In this document: positions 45,101-53,839 of the stretch, one piece after another | How positions within the stretch are numbered: the stretch's first letter is position 1 | Layout: the number at the start of each line of letters is the position of its first letter | Source of the DNA: NORP259 sp041398705 | Lineage (GTDB): Bacteria > Planctomycetota > UBA1135 > GCA-002686595 | Reading direction: 5' to 3' | NCBI GenBank assembly: GCA_041398705.1 | Contig: JAWKUI010000004.1 | Location: 62,001-126,000, forward strand | Length of the DNA: 64,000 nt | Made by a program: the position numbers and the translations under genes | The notes under the pieces: generated by a model | Seen by the model: only the letters and a program-made list of their open reading frames with translations | Told to the model about the DNA's origin: nothing | Database searches by the model: none

Positions 45101-48064
45101 GCCAAAGGCGGCAAGGCGCGCAGCCAGGCGGCGCGGCAGGTGCTCGACATGCACGACCTGGTGGTCGAGAAGGCGGGCCTGCACAACCTCAAGGATGTGG
45201 ACGTGCGCATCCCGGCTCGTTCGCTGACCGTGGTCACGGGCCCCTCGGGCTCGGGCAAGTCGTCCTTGGCCCTCGACACGATCTACGCGGAGGGCCGCCG
45301 GCGGTTCGTCGAGTCCCTCTCGACCTACGCGCGCCAATTCCTGGGCAACCAGGATCGGCCGCCCTATGAACGCATGGAGGGCTTAGGCCCGGCCGTGGCC
45401 GTGGAAGCCCGCGCCGGCGCAGGGCATCCGCGTTCGACCGTCGCGACCACCACCGAGATCCACGACCACCTGCGCGTGCTTTGGGCCCGCGCGGGCGAAC
45501 CGCGCTGCCCGGAGCACGGCCAGGTGCTGCGCGGCGGGGATGCGAGCGCCCTTGCGAAGCGCGTCATCGAGGACGCGTCCAAGGCGGGCGAAAAGGCCAA
45601 GGGCTGGCTCGTGGTGGAGCTGTTGCGCGGGGGCCAAGAAGGGGTTTCCGCCGGTGCGGAGCTCGAGCGCCGCAAGGAGAGCCTCGTCGGCAAGGGGTAC
45701 GCGCGCGTGCTCGTGGACGGCGAGGAACAGCGCCTCGATGCGGACCTGTCGGGGGTCGCCGAGGGAGCCCACGTGGACCTCGTGATCGACCGCCTCGCGT
45801 TCCAGGCCGCGTCGAAGGGCCGCATCGCCGAAGCCATCGAAGGCGCGGCGGATTGGTCCGGCGGGCGTTTTGCGGCGGTGGTGCAGAACGGCCCGCGCCT
45901 CGAATACAGCCTGGGCGGCGCGTGCACCGAGTGCGGATTCCATTGGGACGGCCCGATGCAGCCGCGCCACTTCTCCTTCAACACCCTGGTGGGTGCTTGC
46001 CCGGCCTGCACCGGTCTGGGCGAAGTCATCCGCTGCGATGCGAACCTGCTGATCGACGATCCCAAGCTGCCCCTGACCGAAGGCGCCATCGGCAGCAAAC
46101 TCGCGCGTTATCTCGTCAAGGGCAAGGGCTACTACGAGATGGTGCTGCGCGCCGTGGCGAAGAGCCACCGCATCAACATCGACGGCAAGGGATTCGACCA
46201 GCTGAACGATGCCCAGAAGGACCTGATCCTGTACGGCAAGGGCTCGCGGGCGGCGTACAAGGTCGTGCTCGAACGTTCGAGCACCCATGCGAACATCACC
46301 GAGGAATTCGAGGCGGAATGGCCCGGCCTGTGCGGCCAGGTCGATGCCTGGCATAAGAAGTCCGAGGATCCGGGTTGGACCGAGGTGCTCGAAACCGTCA
46401 TGGCGCGCAAGAGTTGCGCCGTGTGCGAGGGCGAGCGTTTGGCCCCGGGGCCGCGCGCGGTCGTGGTCGGGAAAAAGCGCCTGCCCGAGCTGCTTTCGAT
46501 CACCGTCGAAGAAGCCGGGGCCTGGCTCGCGAGCCTTGGTCTGCGCAAGCAACTCGCCGATACCGTGGCTCCGGTGCTAGGAGAGCTTCGTTCCCGCCTC
46601 AGCCTGCTCGAACGGGTGGGCCTCGGGTACCTGACGCTCGACCGCACCACCCGCACCCTGTCCGGCGGGGAAGCGCGCCGCGTGCGCCTGTCCGCCAACC
46701 TCGGCAGCGAGCTCGTGGGGGTCACCTACGTACTCGACGAGCCGACCGTCGGCCTGCACCCGCGCGACGTCGACAAGTTGACCGGCGCGCTCGAGGAGCT
46801 GCGCAACCGCGGCAACACCGTTATCGTGGTCGAACACGACCCGGCGGTAATGCGGCGTGCGGATTGGATCATCGACATGGGCCCCGGGGCCGGCGAGCAC
46901 GGCGGCCAGGTGGTCGCCATGGGCCCGCCCGCCGAGGTGGAAGCTCACCCCGATTCCAAAACCGGCGCGTACCTGCGCGGGGATCTGCCGTGGGAAGTCG
47001 GAGCGATTCCGCCCGGCGGCCCGCCGCCGCCCCCGTGGCCGCCGCTCTTGCTGCGCGGCGCGCGCACCCACAACCTGAAGTCGGTGGACCTGGACATCCC
47101 GTTCAGCCAAATCACCGGCATCTGCGGCCCCTCCGGCTCCGGCAAGTCCTCGCTGGTGCTCGACACCCTCGTACCGGCCCTCAAGGGCGAAAGTCCGGAC
47201 GGGCGTTGGGACAAGGTGCGCGGGCTGCTGGGCGGCGACCTGCGCATTTCGGTCGTCGACGCATCGCCGATCGGCCGTTCGCCGCGCAGCATCCCGGCGA
47301 CCTACACGGGCCTGATGGACCCCCTGCGGGCCCTCTTCGTGCGCACCCCCGACGCGCGCATGCAAGGATTTGGACTCGCGCACTTCTCCTTCAACTCGGG
47401 CAAGGGCCGTTGCGCGGCCTGCGAAGGTCTGGGCGCGATCAAAGTCGAAATGCAGTTCCTCGCGGACCTGTGGATCGAATGCGAGGAGTGCGACGGCAAA
47501 CGCTTCCGCCAGGAAGTGCTCGATGTGCGCTACCGCGACCGCTCGATCGCCGATGTGCTCGCGATGTCGGTGGACGAAGCTCGGGTGTTCCTCGAACACC
47601 AGAAGGACCTGGCGCCGATCCTCGACGCTCTGTCCTCGGTGGGCCTCGGGTACATGCGGCTCGGCCAGAGCGCGACGACGCTCAGCGGCGGCGAGGCCCA
47701 GCGGGTCAAACTCGCCGGGGAACTGGCCCACGCCCAGCGCCTGGGCCGCGGCCTCGTGATCCTCGACGAGCCGAGCACAGGTCTTGCCGGCAGCGACGTG
47801 GTGCACCTGGCCCGCGCCCTGCGCGGCCTGGCGCAGCGCGGCAACGCCGTGCTCTTGATCGAACACCACACCGATCTGCTGCGCATGGTGGACCACCTGA
47901 TCGAACTCGGGCCCGAAGGCGGCGCGGGCGGCGGGTGCATCATCGCTCAGGGCAAACCCGAAGAGCTGGTGAAGAACCCCGACTCGATCACCGGTCCGTA
48001 CCTGGTGGACGAAACAAACGGGCAACCCAAGGGCGGCAAACGCAAGAGCAGGCAGAAGGCATGA
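42191..48064 (+). CDS. uvrA: Tandem (double-length) UvrA excinuclease subunit
   Basis: 1957 residues from the ATG at 42191, about twice the usual 940. Copy 1 is about 1-960 and copy 2 about 983-1957, joined by a Lys-rich linker (KAGKKKAKGGKARSQ). All four ATPase sites keep Walker A (GLSGSGKSS near 50, GVSGSGKSS near 662, GPSGSGKSS near 1018 and 1646) and LSGGEA signatures (near 507, 849, 1491 and 1830). The last Walker B lacks the usual GLH (STGLAGSD). Zinc-finger CxxC pairs occur in both copies. UvrA finds bulky DNA damage and loads UvrB; Chlamydiae have a similar fused UvrA. TACAAT at 42129-42134 may be its -10. It heads the operon with the XPB helicase. Confidence 0.93.
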   Translation: MAPSKAQNSRETGTGRSDTTSMIRIRGARQNNLRGVDVDLPRGSLVAITGLSGSGKSSLAFDTLFREGQRRFLETLSGYARQFLGGLSKPEVESIEGLSPAIAVDQKSVPRGARSTVGTLTEVTDHLRVLFARAGVAYCPGCQEPVRSRTPEALTQEILRIYEGQKVMLCAPLIRDRKGAHKALFEDLAKRGFVRVRVDGQVFRLEEVPELNRYQNHRIEVVVDRIVPKAEEPARLRESLNTCLKHGEGDVLVVAGDEAQLYSTERVCPGCGGDVPPLEPRLFSFNSPHGACSACDGLGTVRVPSEGSVVADGTRSVREGALAFTNAKGTGLSIPRVDWEFLESVGEENGFDLDTPWNKLPAKARHVLLEGSGDKRYTQVSTWKRKGGSAQLEWDRRFPGVLGALRALLEKGSQRKQLERYLSEEPCGDCAGTRLLPAARSVRLGDTTLPQILALPVAELPGALAGLELSKRQSIIAADLLKEIDRRLVFLGKVGLGYLTLERPADTLSGGEAQRIRLAAQLGAGLQGVLYVLDEPSIGLHARDHGKLLEALGDLRDAGNSVVVVEHDAATLRAADYLVDVGPGAGSRGGYIVAEGTPAEVALADTPTARMLRGEVHMPAPEVRRTGNGKWLRLTGATGNNLKDVSIEIPLGTLTAVSGVSGSGKSSMIQGTLRPALLRKLGREAVRPLPFETLEGHKFIDDLVAINAAPIGRTTRSNPATYTKILGPIRDLFAALPESRMRGYDKSRFSFNTAGGRCEECQGGGARYVELQFLAPVTVPCEVCGGKRFQEETLEVHFKGKSIADVLDMTVEDAAEFFVDHPSVHKVLELLLDVGLGYLTLGQPSTTLSGGEAQRIKLVTHLAKRARGHVLYLLDEPTTGLHMEDVGRLVHALQRLVDMGHSVLVIEHNLELVEAADHVLDMGPDGGSAGGRLVGAGTPEDIMAAKESHTGVALREMVEESRAAKAGKKKAKGGKARSQAARQVLDMHDLVVEKAGLHNLKDVDVRIPARSLTVVTGPSGSGKSSLALDTIYAEGRRRFVESLSTYARQFLGNQDRPPYERMEGLGPAVAVEARAGAGHPRSTVATTTEIHDHLRVLWARAGEPRCPEHGQVLRGGDASALAKRVIEDASKAGEKAKGWLVVELLRGGQEGVSAGAELERRKESLVGKGYARVLVDGEEQRLDADLSGVAEGAHVDLVIDRLAFQAASKGRIAEAIEGAADWSGGRFAAVVQNGPRLEYSLGGACTECGFHWDGPMQPRHFSFNTLVGACPACTGLGEVIRCDANLLIDDPKLPLTEGAIGSKLARYLVKGKGYYEMVLRAVAKSHRINIDGKGFDQLNDAQKDLILYGKGSRAAYKVVLERSSTHANITEEFEAEWPGLCGQVDAWHKKSEDPGWTEVLETVMARKSCAVCEGERLAPGPRAVVVGKKRLPELLSITVEEAGAWLASLGLRKQLADTVAPVLGELRSRLSLLERVGLGYLTLDRTTRTLSGGEARRVRLSANLGSELVGVTYVLDEPTVGLHPRDVDKLTGALEELRNRGNTVIVVEHDPAVMRRADWIIDMGPGAGEHGGQVVAMGPPAEVEAHPDSKTGAYLRGDLPWEVGAIPPGGPPPPPWPPLLLRGARTHNLKSVDLDIPFSQITGICGPSGSGKSSLVLDTLVPALKGESPDGRWDKVRGLLGGDLRISVVDASPIGRSPRSIPATYTGLMDPLRALFVRTPDARMQGFGLAHFSFNSGKGRCAACEGLGAIKVEMQFLADLWIECEECDGKRFRQEVLDVRYRDRSIADVLAMSVDEARVFLEHQKDLAPILDALSSVGLGYMRLGQSATTLSGGEAQRVKLAGELAHAQRLGRGLVILDEPSTGLAGSDVVHLARALRGLAQRGNAVLLIEHHTDLLRMVDHLIELGPEGGAGGGCIIAQGKPEELVKNPDSITGPYLVDETNGQPKGGKRKSRQKA

Positions 48065-49854
48065 CCCCCGCTCAAGATCCCCAACTGCCGGCTCCCGATC
48101 CGGACGGCCCGCTGGTCGTGCAGCCCGACGGCACCATGCTGTTGCATACGGTGCGTACGCTGCTCGATGCCGAGGGCCAGGTGCTGCGGTCCGCGGACGG
48201 GCAACCGCAAACCGAGCCGCATCCGCAGTTCGAGCGGGCGCGCGCGGCGTTGGCGGGGTTTGCCGAGCTGAAGAAGAGCCCGGAGTACCTGCACACCTAC
48301 AAACTGACCCCGGTGTCGATCTGGAACGCGATCGCCCTCGGCTGGAACGCCCAGGAGATCATCGAACAGTTGGCGGGCCTCGTGTGCGTGCCCCTGCCGG
48401 CGAAGGTGCTCGACCAGGTGCGCCTCTGGGCGACGCGCTACGGGCTGCTTGAGCTGCGCCGGGAAGGCAACCGCTTCGAACTTTGCTCCGAAAACGCCGA
48501 AGTGCTCGCGGAGATGCTCGAACGGCCCGCGGTGCGCGAACTGGTCGAGATCGACGACCAGGGCCGGGCCTGGGTGACCGATGTGACCCGCGGACCGGTC
48601 AAGCAGGCGTTGATCCGGCTCGGGTACCCGGTGCGCGACCTGGGTGGGTACGTCGACGGCGACCCGCTGGCGCTGCACTTCCGTGAAACCACCCGCGGCG
48701 GTCGCACCTTCTCGCTGCGCGACTACCAGGACCAGGCGGCCACCGCCTTCCACGCCGACGGCGGCGTGACCGGGGGCAACGGCGTGGTGGTGCTGCCTTG
48801 CGGGGCCGGCAAGACCGTGACCGCCATGGCCGCGATGACGCGGGTGGGGGCCAAAACCCTGATCCTGACCACCAACACCGTCGCGGTGCGCCAGTGGCGC
48901 GACGAATTGCTCGACAAGACGACACTGACCGAAGACGAGGTCGGCGAGTACACGGGGGATGTGAAACGCGTGGCGCCGGTGACGATCAGCACCTACCAGA
49001 TGCTGACCTTCCGCAAGGCCAAGGGGGAGGCGTATCACAACCTCGAGCTTTTCCGCGAGCACAACTGGGGGCTGGTCGTGTACGACGAGGTGCACTTGCT
49101 GCCGGCGCCCGTGTTCCGCATGACCGCCGAGCTGCAGGCCCGGCGTCGCCTGGGCCTGACCGCCACCCTGGTGCGCGAAGACGGCAAGGAGGAAGACGTG
49201 TTCTGTCTCATCGGGCCGAAACGGTACGAGATGCCGTGGAAGGACCTGGAGTCCGCCGGCTTCATCGCGACCGCACGGCTCGTGGAGGTGCGACTGCCGC
49301 TCGACGCGGAACAGGAATCGATCTACCGGGCCTGTGGGCCGCGCGATCAATCGCGCATCGCGGCCGAGAACCCGCGCAAACTCGAGCGCGTGGCGGAATT
49401 GGTGCGCGAACATGGCGCCACCCGCATTTTGGTGATCGGCCAATATCTGCAGCAGCTCGAAGCCCTGCGGCGGCACCTGGGCGCGCCTCTCATTACGGGA
49501 AAGACGCCGACGCCGCGCCGCGAGGAACTCTATGCCGCGTTCCGGGAGGGACGCGAAGGGGTCCTGATCGTCTCGAAGGTAGGCAACTTCGCGATCGACT
49601 TACCCGACGCCAATGTGGCCATTCAGGTCTCGGGTACGTTTGGATCCCGGCAGGAAGAAGCCCAACGGCTCGGTCGCATCCTGCGACCCAAGTCCGATGG
49701 CGCCCCGGCCACGTTCTATACCTTGGTGACCAGCGGCAGCCGCGAACTCGATTTCGCGCGGCGCCGACAGCTGTTCCTCGCCGAACAGGGCTACTCCTAC
49801 CAAATCATCGAAGAGGCCGGTGGAAACGACACCGCCGGCAAACGAGGGGCATGA
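48061..49854 (+). CDS. XPB-family DNA repair helicase (ERCC3-like)
   Basis: 597 residues; the ATG overlaps the uvrA stop (ATGA). An N-terminal domain of about 220 residues precedes the SF2 helicase core. Walker A is LPCGAGKT (about 245-252), motif II DEVH (about 342) and motif III LTATLVRED, where RED is the XPB-specific damage-recognition motif. Motif VI is QRLGRILRPK. It is a 3'-5' helicase like mycobacterial XPB. Standing between tandem uvrA and the XPB-associated gene, it probably acts in nucleotide excision repair or in restart at damaged DNA. Confidence 0.93.
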   Translation: MTPAQDPQLPAPDPDGPLVVQPDGTMLLHTVRTLLDAEGQVLRSADGQPQTEPHPQFERARAALAGFAELKKSPEYLHTYKLTPVSIWNAIALGWNAQEIIEQLAGLVCVPLPAKVLDQVRLWATRYGLLELRREGNRFELCSENAEVLAEMLERPAVRELVEIDDQGRAWVTDVTRGPVKQALIRLGYPVRDLGGYVDGDPLALHFRETTRGGRTFSLRDYQDQAATAFHADGGVTGGNGVVVLPCGAGKTVTAMAAMTRVGAKTLILTTNTVAVRQWRDELLDKTTLTEDEVGEYTGDVKRVAPVTISTYQMLTFRKAKGEAYHNLELFREHNWGLVVYDEVHLLPAPVFRMTAELQARRRLGLTATLVREDGKEEDVFCLIGPKRYEMPWKDLESAGFIATARLVEVRLPLDAEQESIYRACGPRDQSRIAAENPRKLERVAELVREHGATRILVIGQYLQQLEALRRHLGAPLITGKTPTPRREELYAAFREGREGVLIVSKVGNFAIDLPDANVAIQVSGTFGSRQEEAQRLGRILRPKSDGAPATFYTLVTSGSRELDFARRRQLFLAEQGYSYQIIEEAGGNDTAGKRGA

Positions 49855-51908
49855 AGCGAGACACGTCGAGCAATCAATCCGGTGGCAGTACCTCCTTCCG
49901 TCCGCGCAACCTGCCGGAGATCCTGGCGGAACGCACGCGCCCGGAATTGGAGGAAATGGTCGCTTTCTGGCTGCACCGCAATGACGTGGCGGGCGTCAGC
50001 GATGAAACCCTGCGCCACGACCTGCAGGAAGGCATGCTGCATGGCGAACGCATCCGCGACCGACTGAGCGCCCTCGGTCCGCGCTTCGGCCCGGTGTTCC
50101 ACGCCATCCTCGCCCAGCCCGAGTTCCACATCACCATGGCCGGGCTCAAGGCCCTGCCCGCCCTCGCCGGCCAGCAGCCCTACGAACTCGAAGCCGCGGT
50201 GATGATGCTCGAGCGCCAAGGCTTTGTGGTGCCCGGCCAGGCCCGCGGCGCGCTCGATCGGCACCGCCGGCTGCTCGTCATCCCGGGCGACCTGGCGACG
50301 GTGCTTGTGCGGCAGTTGAACGCCGTGCGCGACGGCATCTTCGGCCGTCTGACCCTGCGCGGGTACCTCGAACGCACCTACGCCGAAAAGAAGCGCGGCC
50401 CCGGCCACCTGCGCGAGATGTACCGCATGTACGCCGGCGAAGTGGCCTGCGTGCAGCGCATCGAACGCCTGCCCGACGCCCTGCGGCACCTGGTGGAAAA
50501 GGTCATCCTCGAATTCGGCGGCATCCTGCCGCAGCCGCTCTTCGCGATGATGGAGAGCGAACTGCCCGAATGGGACGGGCCGGGATGGAGCAAGGTGCTG
50601 GGGGAGTCCCTCGTCGGCACCGTCTGCGACCTGGATCTGCGCCCGTACGGGGTGGCACAGCACGGCCCCACGCTGATCGTGTTCAGCGAAGTGGCCCTGG
50701 CTTGGTTCCGGCGCGTGGCCGTTCCCGGCGACCCCGACCGGCCGTACCGGGAGGTGGCGATGGGGGTCGACACCCTGTCGAACCTCGCGCGGTTCCTCGC
50801 GTTCGTGCAGAGCAACACCGTGCGCGTGACCCTGCGCGGGGAGCTGTTCAAGAGCACCTGGAAACGCATGGAGGAGGATTGCCTCGACGAGGGGCAGACC
50901 GAATTGCCGCGCGAGGAGATGGTGCGCATGCTCTACCGCTTCGCGCGCCTCGAGAACCTGATCGATACCACGGCGGAGCGCACCCTGCGCATCGCTTCGC
51001 GGGGCCGTACCTGGGGCTCGACCGCCCTCGGCACCAAGTTCCAGAAGCTGCTCGAGTTCGCCCTCGCGGAGCCCCTCGAAGAGGGCAGCCGCGAGCACGA
51101 TCTGCCGCTGCGCAGCACCTTGACCCGCATGCTCCGGCATCTGGAGATCGGCACCTGGTACGACTTGATGTACCTGCCATTCCTCGCACGCAACCAGCAC
51201 ATCTGCAACCTGGACGAGTGGCAGGAACGGCCCGAGGACGAGGAACTGCGCGACCGGCGCCCCGCGGGCGATCTGCAGCGCATGGCCTGGTCGCTGGTCG
51301 CCTGGGTGCGCAAACGCCTGTTCCCGCTGGGCATCCTCGATCTCGGGTATGACGACAGCGGGCGCGCGGTGGCCATCCGGCTCACGCGGCTCGGTGCCCA
51401 AGCCCTCGGCCTCGACGTGGAACCCGGCCCGCCGCAATCCCGCGGCTCGCTGGTGGTCACGCCGGACTTCGAACTCGTGTTGTTCCCGGGGGAAGACGAC
51501 GGCGCGCTCGTGCACGAACTCGACCGTTTTGCCGAACGCGTGGCGGGCGGTTCGATGAAGCAGTTCCGTTTGACCGAAGGGGCCCTGCAACGGGGTCTGC
51601 TTTCGGGCATGCAGCTACAGCACATGCGCGACCTGATGCAGAACCATTCGCGCACGCCGATCCCTGAGAACGTGCACGTGGCCCTGTCCGACTGGGCCCT
51701 GCGCGCGGGTTTGTTCTTCCTGGGTGAGGACCTCGAAATCCGCTGCGGCAACCCCGTGCACTTCGAACGCTTCCTGCACGACGCGGGGGTCAAACCCTAC
51801 CTCGACAGCCAGCTCGAACCCTTGCGGGCCAAGATGAAGGCCGGGCCGAGCGCCAAACGCCTGCGCCGCGTGTTGCGCGACCTGGATTACCTGGTGGAAA
51901 TCGAGTGA
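49851..51908 (+). CDS. Helicase-associated domain protein, partner of XPB
   Basis: 685 residues; the ATG overlaps the helicase stop. The N-terminal half is helical with winged-helix-like stretches (LPALAGQQPYELEAAVMMLERQ). The helicase-associated (XPB/Ssl2-like, PF13625-type) segment lies at about 530-620: GSLVVTPDFELVLFPG, ELDRFAERVAGGSMKQFRLT and ENVHVALSDWA. Genes of this type sit beside XPB in actinobacteria (for example the gene next to ercc3 in Mycobacterium), so a conserved XPB accessory factor is likely. It has no nuclease or ATPase motif that I can see. Confidence 0.8.
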   Translation: MKRDTSSNQSGGSTSFRPRNLPEILAERTRPELEEMVAFWLHRNDVAGVSDETLRHDLQEGMLHGERIRDRLSALGPRFGPVFHAILAQPEFHITMAGLKALPALAGQQPYELEAAVMMLERQGFVVPGQARGALDRHRRLLVIPGDLATVLVRQLNAVRDGIFGRLTLRGYLERTYAEKKRGPGHLREMYRMYAGEVACVQRIERLPDALRHLVEKVILEFGGILPQPLFAMMESELPEWDGPGWSKVLGESLVGTVCDLDLRPYGVAQHGPTLIVFSEVALAWFRRVAVPGDPDRPYREVAMGVDTLSNLARFLAFVQSNTVRVTLRGELFKSTWKRMEEDCLDEGQTELPREEMVRMLYRFARLENLIDTTAERTLRIASRGRTWGSTALGTKFQKLLEFALAEPLEEGSREHDLPLRSTLTRMLRHLEIGTWYDLMYLPFLARNQHICNLDEWQERPEDEELRDRRPAGDLQRMAWSLVAWVRKRLFPLGILDLGYDDSGRAVAIRLTRLGAQALGLDVEPGPPQSRGSLVVTPDFELVLFPGEDDGALVHELDRFAERVAGGSMKQFRLTEGALQRGLLSGMQLQHMRDLMQNHSRTPIPENVHVALSDWALRAGLFFLGEDLEIRCGNPVHFERFLHDAGVKPYLDSQLEPLRAKMKAGPSAKRLRRVLRDLDYLVEIE

Positions 51909-52537
51909 CCGCTGCGCTGCCGCCCGCCCTGTTCGTGCTCAGTCCCGGCGATCTGCCGCGGGGACAGGCGGGGCGGTTCGTGCAGACGGTGGGGCGTTTG
52001 ACCCAGGCGGGGTTGCGCGGATTGTTGCTGCGCGAGCCGTTGTGGCCCCACGGGCCGTATTCGGAACTCGCGCGTGTCTTGAGCCGCGTGCTCGCGGCCA
52101 GCGGTGGCCGGCTCTGGTTGCACGATGCGCCGCACCTGGTCCAGGCGACCGGGGCCAGCGGGGTGCACCTGGGTTTTCGCTCGCTGCGACCCGCGCAGGT
52201 GCGGCCCATGCTGCCCGATGGGGCGAGCATTGGCCTTTCGTGCCACGCGGGGGATCCCCTACCGCCGCCCGAAGTGGACTACGGGTTCTACGGCCCCGTG
52301 TATGACACGGCGAGCAAGCGGGGGTTGAAGGAACCGGTCGGTGTGAACGGGTTGCGCGAACGGCTGGGTCAGGGGGGGCCGCCCCTTTGGGCCCTGGGAG
52401 GCATCGGGCCGGAGCAGCTCGCGGAAGTGCGCGCGAGCGGAGCCGCGGGCGCCTGCGTGCGTGGCGCGATCTGGTCGGCCCGTCGACCGGAGCGGGTATG
52501 GGCCGCTATGCTGGCGCAATTCGAATCCCATGGCTGA
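51905..52537 (+). CDS. Thiamine phosphate synthase / TenI-like protein
   Basis: 210 residues from a GTG that overlaps the upstream stop (GTGA). It follows the ThiE/TenI barrel: HDAPHLVQATGASGVHLGF, IGLSCHAGD, DYGFYGPVYDTASKRG (usual GPV--T-SK) and ALGGIGPEQLAEV-ASGAAG. The early pyrimidine-binding region is altered compared with standard ThiE, so it may be TenI-like (thiazole tautomerase) or a divergent ThiE. thiL two genes downstream supports a thiamine role. Confidence 0.78.
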   Translation: MTAALPPALFVLSPGDLPRGQAGRFVQTVGRLTQAGLRGLLLREPLWPHGPYSELARVLSRVLAASGGRLWLHDAPHLVQATGASGVHLGFRSLRPAQVRPMLPDGASIGLSCHAGDPLPPPEVDYGFYGPVYDTASKRGLKEPVGVNGLRERLGQGGPPLWALGGIGPEQLAEVRASGAAGACVRGAIWSARRPERVWAAMLAQFESHG

Positions 52538-52895
52538 TCCCCGCCTCTGGACCCGTCGCCTACGCCGCGGCGGATTGCTGCTCACGGGCCTGTGCCTCGT
52601 GTACCTGATTTTCCGCTTCAAAATCTACGGCTTGAACGCGGACGCAGAGGCCCTGCCGTTGCGCTTCGAACCCGGGCAATCGGTGCTGCTCGACATGCAC
52701 GCCGGTTCGCCGTCGGTGGGGGACGCATGGCTCGTGCGCGACAAGGGCGGCAACCTGTCGCTCGGCACCGTGCAATTCGTCGAAGGCGAATCGATGGCGA
52801 TGCTCTTCGGGCGCAAGGGCTGGCAGCGCGAAGATTGGGTGTGGCTCGCGCAGTCGCAGGCGCAGGCGCGCGTCGTGATGGTGATGCCTTGGTGA
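52530..52895 (+). CDS. Small membrane-anchored protein of unknown function
   Basis: 121 residues from the ATG at 52530, overlapping the thiE-like stop by 8 bases. One membrane helix (about 15-33) follows a basic N-terminus. The rest is a beta-rich soluble domain (LRFEPGQSVLLDMHAGSPSV) that loosely recalls the S26 signal-peptidase fold but lacks the Ser/Lys pair in an obvious place. Its stop overlaps thiL. No function is assigned. Confidence 0.6.
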   Translation: MADPRLWTRRLRRGGLLLTGLCLVYLIFRFKIYGLNADAEALPLRFEPGQSVLLDMHAGSPSVGDAWLVRDKGGNLSLGTVQFVEGESMAMLFGRKGWQREDWVWLAQSQAQARVVMVMPW

Positions 52896-53839
52896 TACCG
52901 GGCTGGTCCGAAGACGCGTTGCACCGCTGGTTGCAGAAACGGCCCCGGCCCGCGGCCCTGGTGGGTTCGGCGGGGCACGATGCGGCGGTGCTGCGCGAGC
53001 GCAGCGGGCGCGCCGTGGTGTGCGTCGATGCCTGCGTGGAGGGAGTGCACTTCCTAGCCGGCGCGAAACCGGCGCAGGTGGCGCACAAGGCGGTGGCCCG
53101 CGCCCTTTCCGACCTGGCCGCCACCGCGGCCGTGCCCGAAGCGATCACGTTGGCGCTGCGGGCGCCGAAAGAGGCGGACGAACGGTATCTGCGCGCGCTG
53201 CTGGCGGGGGTGGCCAAGGCCGGCGCCCGCTTCGGTGCGGAGCTCGTGGGCGGCGACCTCACGGCCGCGCCGGGCCCCCTGTCGCTCACCGTGACGGCCC
53301 TGGGCCGCTTGCCGGGGCGCCGCCGGGCGCCGGGGCGGGATCGGGCCCGGGCGGGGCAGGTCCTGCTGCTCACTGGCCCCGTCGGCGGGTCGATCCTGGG
53401 CCGGCACCTGCGGTTCGAGCCGCGGCTTGCCGAAGGCCGGGCCCTCTTCGAATGCGGCGCCACCGCGTTGATGGACGTGTCCGACGGCTTGTGCATCGAC
53501 CTGCGCCGCATCGCGCGGGCCTCGCAGGTGTGCCTGCACATCGATCAGGTGCCGCTGCATGCGGACGCGCGGCGGCGCGCGCGGCAGACGGGCCGCACGG
53601 CGCTCGAGCACGGCCTGCTCGATGGGGAAGACCATGAATTGCTGGCGACCCTGCCAGCGCAGGCCTGGCGCAACCATGGGCCGGACCTTCAACGCCGATT
53701 TCCGAAACTCGTGGCCATCGGTCGGGTCGAGCGCGGCCATGGACTAGAGTGGCTGCTGCCCGAGCCCCTGCCGGCCGCACTCATGCAAGGCGCAGGCGGT
53801 TGGCTGCACGGCAATGAGGACTTCGATGCAGTTCGTTAG
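52892..53839 (+). CDS. thiL: Thiamine-monophosphate kinase
   Basis: 315 residues from a GTG overlapping the upstream stop (GTGA). It phosphorylates thiamine phosphate to the pyrophosphate cofactor. VDACVEGVHF, AHKAVARALSDLAATAA, VGGDLTAAPGPLSLTVTALG and MDVSDGLCIDL are ThiL/PurM-like ATP and metal motifs. The first motif, usually GDDAA, reads GHDAAVL, so one possible metal ligand is a histidine. It overlaps tsaE. Confidence 0.88.
   Translation: MIPGWSEDALHRWLQKRPRPAALVGSAGHDAAVLRERSGRAVVCVDACVEGVHFLAGAKPAQVAHKAVARALSDLAATAAVPEAITLALRAPKEADERYLRALLAGVAKAGARFGAELVGGDLTAAPGPLSLTVTALGRLPGRRRAPGRDRARAGQVLLLTGPVGGSILGRHLRFEPRLAEGRALFECGATALMDVSDGLCIDLRRIARASQVCLHIDQVPLHADARRRARQTGRTALEHGLLDGEDHELLATLPAQAWRNHGPDLQRRFPKLVAIGRVERGHGLEWLLPEPLPAALMQGAGGWLHGNEDFDAVR

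Noticed and set aside
42200..45337. Minus-strand open frame of 1045 codons opposite uvrA
   Set aside because: Antisense to strongly conserved UvrA sequence; composition (Ala, Arg, His, Gln rich, no motifs) is that of a GC-driven shadow frame.
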